Assembly: GCA_900553845.1 (NCBI GenBank)
Contig: USEW01000080.1
Span: 1-8,471 of the forward strand
Direction of reading: 5' to 3'
From: an uncultured bacterium
Lineage (GTDB): Bacteria > Cyanobacteriota > Vampirovibrionia > Gastranaerophilales > Gastranaerophilaceae
Length of the DNA stretch: 8,471 nt
Every line of letters begins with the position of its first letter. Positions within the stretch are counted from its first letter, which is position 1. Below, piece by piece: positions 5,512 to 8,471 of the stretch. The translations under genes were made by a program, and so were the position numbers. The notes beneath the pieces were generated by a model, which saw only the letters and a list, made by a program, of their open reading frames with translations, ran no database searches and was not told the origin of the DNA.

Positions 5512-6893
5512 AGTATATACAATCATTTCAAATAGATAAAAATGTTACATTTACAGGAGCTATGGTTGCCATTGAAGGTACGAAAGCATTTATGATTCAA
5601 AAGTGTGGATATATTCTTTTAACAGATATCACTGTCATAAATGTTTTACAATGTAAAACTGTTCCGGAATATTTATACAGAATATTAAAAAGTCGAAAAT
5701 TTCTTATAAGTTCAAATATTAAAGAAAGTAAAGAAAAAGAGATAGAAGTTCGACCAGAGTTTTTTATGATTGATATGACAAATAAATGTAATTTAAGATG
5801 TAATTATTGCTTGAGAAATTTGGAACAAGAAGAAAATTGTATTTCAACAGAAAAATTACGGGATATTGGAAAATTTATTACAACGTATTGTGACGAATAT
5901 AAAATTGCAAATATCAGCGTACAGGCATGGGGAGGAGAACCTTTGTTAGAAAAGAATAAAATAATTGCACTAACAAAGTTTATAACTCCCCAAAAAACCA
6001 AAGTACATTATTCAATTGAAACAAATGCAACATTATTAACTAATGATGTTATAGAGGAACTTTATAAAAATCATATAGGTATTGGAATTAGTATTGATGG
6101 GGATAGAAAATGTCATGATTTACAGAGAACATTTGTCTCAGGTAAAGGCAGCTATGATACTGTAAAAAAAAATCTTTTGCAAGCACAAAGGTACTATAAA
6201 AATAAAATAGGTACAATTACTACTATAACAAAACAAACTGCTGTACATATCGAAAAAATAATTGAACATTTGGTTTTGGACTTACACATAAGTAATATAA
6301 AATTAAATTTTGTGCATGCAAGTACATACACACATGGACAAAATCAATGTTTGAATACGCAGGAAATTGCGGATACAGAACTTCGTATTTTATATAAAAT
6401 TATTGAATTGCAGGAGCGTGGTTATGATGTAATGGAACACAATATATTTATTAAGTTGAAAAACCTGTTGTTTCGCGAATATGCGGATATATGTCTTTCT
6501 TGTGGTTGTTGTGGTGGGGAAAAAATGATTGTATTTGATATGGATGGAAATATTTATCCATGTGAATTAACGGATGATGCAAGTTTTGTGATTGGAAGCA
6601 TATATAAGAAAGAGTCATTAATAGAACAAATTAAAATGACAATTGATAAAGATAAGGCTTTTTTTAAGATGAAAAAAGCAGTCGAGTGTGAAAAGTGTTA
6701 CTGGAAATTTTTTTGCAGAGGTGGATGTACAGTTCGGGCATTGAGTGAAAAAAGACAAATGGAAGTTATAGATATTGATCATATTGAATGTGCTATTAAT
6801 CAGGTGTTATATCCAGCACTTATGGAATTAGTTTTAAGAAAACCACATATTGTTAATCAAATGCTGGGAGAGGATTTGTTAGTAGATGAATAA
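5502..6893 (+). CDS. Radical SAM/SPASM peptide maturase
   Basis: A 463-residue enzyme with a full set of Fe-S motifs. The radical SAM cluster is C96-x3-C100-x2-C103 (MTNKCNLRCNYC), with GGEP at 144-147, IETN at 172-175 and GISIDG at 195-200. The C-terminal SPASM domain is complete: CGCC at 334-337, G349-x4-C354, C396-x2-C399-x5-C405-x3-C409 (FFCRGGC) and C430, enough for two auxiliary [4Fe-4S] clusters. The ~85 residues before the core (FTGAMVAIEG, KCGYILLTDITVINV, YLYRILKSRKFL) could form a second leader-binding or HxsB-like N-terminal module. SPASM enzymes of this type install thioether, C-C or other crosslinks in RiPPs; substrate choice here is inferred from the adjacent precursor. ATG 5502 has CAGGAG at 5485-5490. 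The gene overlaps the previous one by 10 bases and the following one by 8. Confidence 0.93.
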   Translation: MRIEYIQSFQIDKNVTFTGAMVAIEGTKAFMIQKCGYILLTDITVINVLQCKTVPEYLYRILKSRKFLISSNIKESKEKEIEVRPEFFMIDMTNKCNLRCNYCLRNLEQEENCISTEKLRDIGKFITTYCDEYKIANISVQAWGGEPLLEKNKIIALTKFITPQKTKVHYSIETNATLLTNDVIEELYKNHIGIGISIDGDRKCHDLQRTFVSGKGSYDTVKKNLLQAQRYYKNKIGTITTITKQTAVHIEKIIEHLVLDLHISNIKLNFVHASTYTHGQNQCLNTQEIADTELRILYKIIELQERGYDVMEHNIFIKLKNLLFREYADICLSCGCCGGEKMIVFDMDGNIYPCELTDDASFVIGSIYKKESLIEQIKMTIDKDKAFFKMKKAVECEKCYWKFFCRGGCTVRALSEKRQMEVIDIDHIECAINQVLYPALMELVLRKPHIVNQMLGEDLLVDE

Positions 6894-8091
6894 GAATAAG
6901 GACATTTTGCTGGATATTTTAGAAAAGAACTGGGAACCAGAACAGATATATAATATGTTTCCCAACCCTTCTCCTTGGAAAAATGAAATAGAGCAGGAAA
7001 AAACAGGATACTGTTGGCTTATTACTGAATTACATGCATTAATGTATTTTATGAGTAAAAAGTATGGGACGAAAGATATATATTTTTCATTAACAGATTT
7101 GATAGTTTTTGATAAAGTGGAAAAAGCAAATTGTTTTTTTGAAAAAGTATATAAGACAAGAAGATTGCCTACAACAAATGAGGAAGTAACATATATTTTG
7201 ACAAATGCTATGTCCGATAGAGGACATTGGGAAATGTCCGTAAACTTAATAAAAAAATATGGACTTGTTCCGATAGAAAAAAAAGAGTGTGAAAAAAATA
7301 ATTTGCGTACAGGTGAAATTAATGCTGTTTTAGCCTTCTTAATGAGATATTATGCTTCCATTATTCGAGATAGGGAAAAGGTAAAAAAAATAAATGATTT
7401 TTTACAAATAAAAGAAATTGCAATGAAAAAAATAAAAGAGATTCTTTATACATATATTAAAAAACCAAAGGAAAAAATTCAAATTCCGGATTATATAAAA
7501 AAGAAAGAAAAAAGTTGGATATCGCCGAAAGAATTTTATGATCGATATGTTTGTTTTCCATTTGATGATTATGCATGTTTTTTTGTGGGAGCAAATGAAC
7601 AAGATAGCGTTATTAAAGTTTCTTTGAAATCGTTGGGAAATATATACGAAAATGGTTCATTAACTTTTTGGAAAATATCCTCCGATGTAATGTATAATGG
7701 AATATATAAACAGCTACAACAAGGAGATACTTGTTGGATAGGATTGGATGGAGGTAAATTTTTATTTAGAGATAGTGGAATTTATGATGATAGTGTTTTT
7801 AATATAAAAGAAATATTAGGATATGATGTACAATTGAATTCTGAAATGATTTCCTTGTATAGAATGGCGAAAACGACACATTCTATGTTACTATTCGATA
7901 TGGCTTCTGGAGAATGTGGAAAATGGTGGAGAGCACAAAATAATATTGAAAATTATGAAACACATAATGAAAATTTTTTCATATCCGATAGTTGGTTGAA
8001 AAAATATGTATTTATAGCTGTTTTAAATAAAAAAAATATTAATATGGATGTATTTAAACATGTGTTTTTAGAGCCATGGAAAATTTTATAA
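6886..8091 (+). CDS. Bleomycin hydrolase / PepC-like cysteine peptidase (C1B), likely leader peptidase
   Basis: A 401-residue relative of the self-compartmentalising cytosolic peptidase family C1B. The active-site segment is EIEQEKTGYCWL, with oxyanion Gln37 six residues before catalytic Cys43. RGHWEMSVNLIKKYGLVP at 112-129 matches the family's GQWDM..NL..KYG.VP. Catalytic His332 is in THSMLLFD, and Asn352 (QNN) takes the place of the usual ENSWG Asn, followed by FFISDSWLKKYVF as in PepC. All catalytic residues are therefore present. The family is usually ~445-455 residues; here the C-terminal arm ends LEPWKIL instead of the PPWDPMGALA-type tail. That arm occupies the active site in PepC/Gal6 and enforces aminopeptidase action. 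In this cassette it is the only protease, so leader removal from the precursor is the likely job (inference). GGGAGAGG at 6866-6873 precedes the ATG, and the gene overlaps the SPASM gene by 8 bases. Confidence 0.9.
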   Translation: MNKNKDILLDILEKNWEPEQIYNMFPNPSPWKNEIEQEKTGYCWLITELHALMYFMSKKYGTKDIYFSLTDLIVFDKVEKANCFFEKVYKTRRLPTTNEEVTYILTNAMSDRGHWEMSVNLIKKYGLVPIEKKECEKNNLRTGEINAVLAFLMRYYASIIRDREKVKKINDFLQIKEIAMKKIKEILYTYIKKPKEKIQIPDYIKKKEKSWISPKEFYDRYVCFPFDDYACFFVGANEQDSVIKVSLKSLGNIYENGSLTFWKISSDVMYNGIYKQLQQGDTCWIGLDGGKFLFRDSGIYDDSVFNIKEILGYDVQLNSEMISLYRMAKTTHSMLLFDMASGECGKWWRAQNNIENYETHNENFFISDSWLKKYVFIAVLNKKNINMDVFKHVFLEPWKIL

Positions 8092-8220
8092 CATGTAAAT
8101 ATATTTCATTGGTTATGTTATTTGAAAAGGTAAAAAATGTCAGTTGAGGTGGAAATGTTTACCTTGATTATTTTCCATAAGATTAAAGAAAATATCAGAT
8201 CTGATAACAAAGAATGGATT

Positions 8221-8265
8221 CAGGCACATACAAAGCTGATAAGACTTTGTATGCGCCTGTTTTTG
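8221..8265 (+). terminator. Intrinsic terminator closing the RiPP operon
   Basis: A 15-bp stem (CAGGCACATACAAAG at 8221-8235 and CTTTGTATGCGCCTG at 8245-8259, one A-C mismatch) with a 9-base loop and a following run of five T (8260-8264). It lies 129 bases after the peptidase stop on the plus strand. The bases between (8092-8220) show no gene that I can support. Confidence 0.85.
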
Positions 8266-8307
8266 ATTCTGCCCGTTGGTAAAAAAAAGCAATTCAATTT
8301 GGCAAAT

Positions 8308-8350
8308 AATCTCCAAACTGAGTAGTTTTATCTTCATCAGTTTGGAGATT
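8308..8350. terminator. Inverted repeat between convergent genes, possible bidirectional terminator
   Basis: A perfect 14-bp inverted repeat (AATCTCCAAACTGA at 8308-8321, TCAGTTTGGAGATT at 8337-8350) with a 15-base loop. It stands 20 bases beyond the stop of the minus-strand gene at the right edge, so it most likely ends that transcript. The T-tracts on either side are short, so termination strength is uncertain. Confidence 0.65.
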
Positions 8351-8370
8351 TAAATAACATTAGGATCGTT

Positions 8371-8471
8371 CTATACTTTTTCAGGCATAGAATTTAATGC
8401 TTCCTCATATTCCTCAGGAGAATATTTTCTTAAAATCTGTTCTCTGGTTAAACCAAGATCAATCATATTTT
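8371..8471 (-). CDS. C-terminal tail of an unidentified minus-strand gene (partial)
   Basis: On the minus strand a frame is open from the window edge to TAG at 8373-8371 and gives about 32 residues, including LGLTREQILRKYSPEEYEEA and ending SMPEKV. The tail is amphipathic and acidic, as in the C-terminal helices of many proteins. The ATG at 8466-8464 has no visible ribosome binding site, so the gene probably starts outside the window. The hairpin at 8308-8350 lies just downstream, as expected for its terminator. The family cannot be named from so short a tail. Confidence 0.55.
   Translation of the reverse strand, partial: NMIDLGLTREQILRKYSPEEYEEALNSMPEKV

Noticed and set aside
6163..6171. 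A9 run in the SPASM gene (and A8/T8 runs elsewhere) as phase-variation switches
   Set aside because: Such runs are expected in DNA this AT-rich, they occur in several genes, and all frames are intact here.
8137..8325. 62-codon plus-strand ORF after the peptidase (and an overlapping 65-codon minus-strand ORF)
   Set aside because: Both run straight through the terminator stem at 8221-8265 and part of the second hairpin, and their translations show no leader/core pattern or other gene-like features.
1..8471. CRISPR array, tRNA/rRNA, insertion sequence or phage genes
   Set aside because: No regularly spaced repeats, no tRNA-like cloverleaf or rRNA stretch, and no transposase or integrase motifs were seen on either strand.

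Overview
The window looks like a piece of a Gram-positive, anaerobic Clostridia chromosome, most likely Lachnospiraceae. The left edge carries the 3' end of a flagellin gene of the type seen in motile Lachnospiraceae. Genes start behind strong GGAGG-type ribosome binding sites, and everything after the flagellin is visibly AT-rich. Genus-level placement is an inference from these features only.

Layout. Positions 2-1090 hold the C-terminal part of a flagellin, closed by a strong intrinsic terminator. A tightly packed run of three same-strand genes follows (1169-3955): a single-span membrane protein with a coiled cytosolic part, a protein with a C-terminal half that resembles PLD-like sensor domains, and a class I isoprenoid-synthase-like protein with a DDLCDFISD motif. 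After a 108-base gap comes a compact RiPP (ribosomally made, modified peptide) cassette. It contains a 55-residue Trp-rich precursor peptide (4064-4231), an 11-bp hairpin, a 307-residue radical SAM enzyme with a short C-terminal Cys cluster (HxsC-like), a 98-residue PqqD-like/RRE candidate, a 463-residue radical SAM/SPASM enzyme, and a bleomycin-hydrolase/PepC-like cysteine peptidase. The last four overlap or nearly touch, so they are probably translationally coupled. An intrinsic terminator lies at 8221-8265. The tail of a minus-strand gene enters from the right edge behind a second hairpin.

How the genes may work together (inference). The small RRE-like protein would hold the precursor leader. 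One or both radical SAM enzymes would modify the C-terminal core (GWTHN-GWNND-NGGASSW). The BLMH-like peptidase, which keeps its catalytic residues but has a shortened C-terminal arm, would trim the leader. The isoprenoid-synthase-like gene directly upstream of a 55-residue Trp-containing precursor recalls the ComQ-ComX arrangement, in which a class I isoprenoid-synthase-fold enzyme prenylates a Trp. No exporter, immunity protein or regulator is recognisable in the cassette. The combination of two radical SAM enzymes, an RRE-like protein, a C1B peptidase as the only protease and possibly an isoprenoid synthase matches no RiPP class I can name, and it is the main item of interest.
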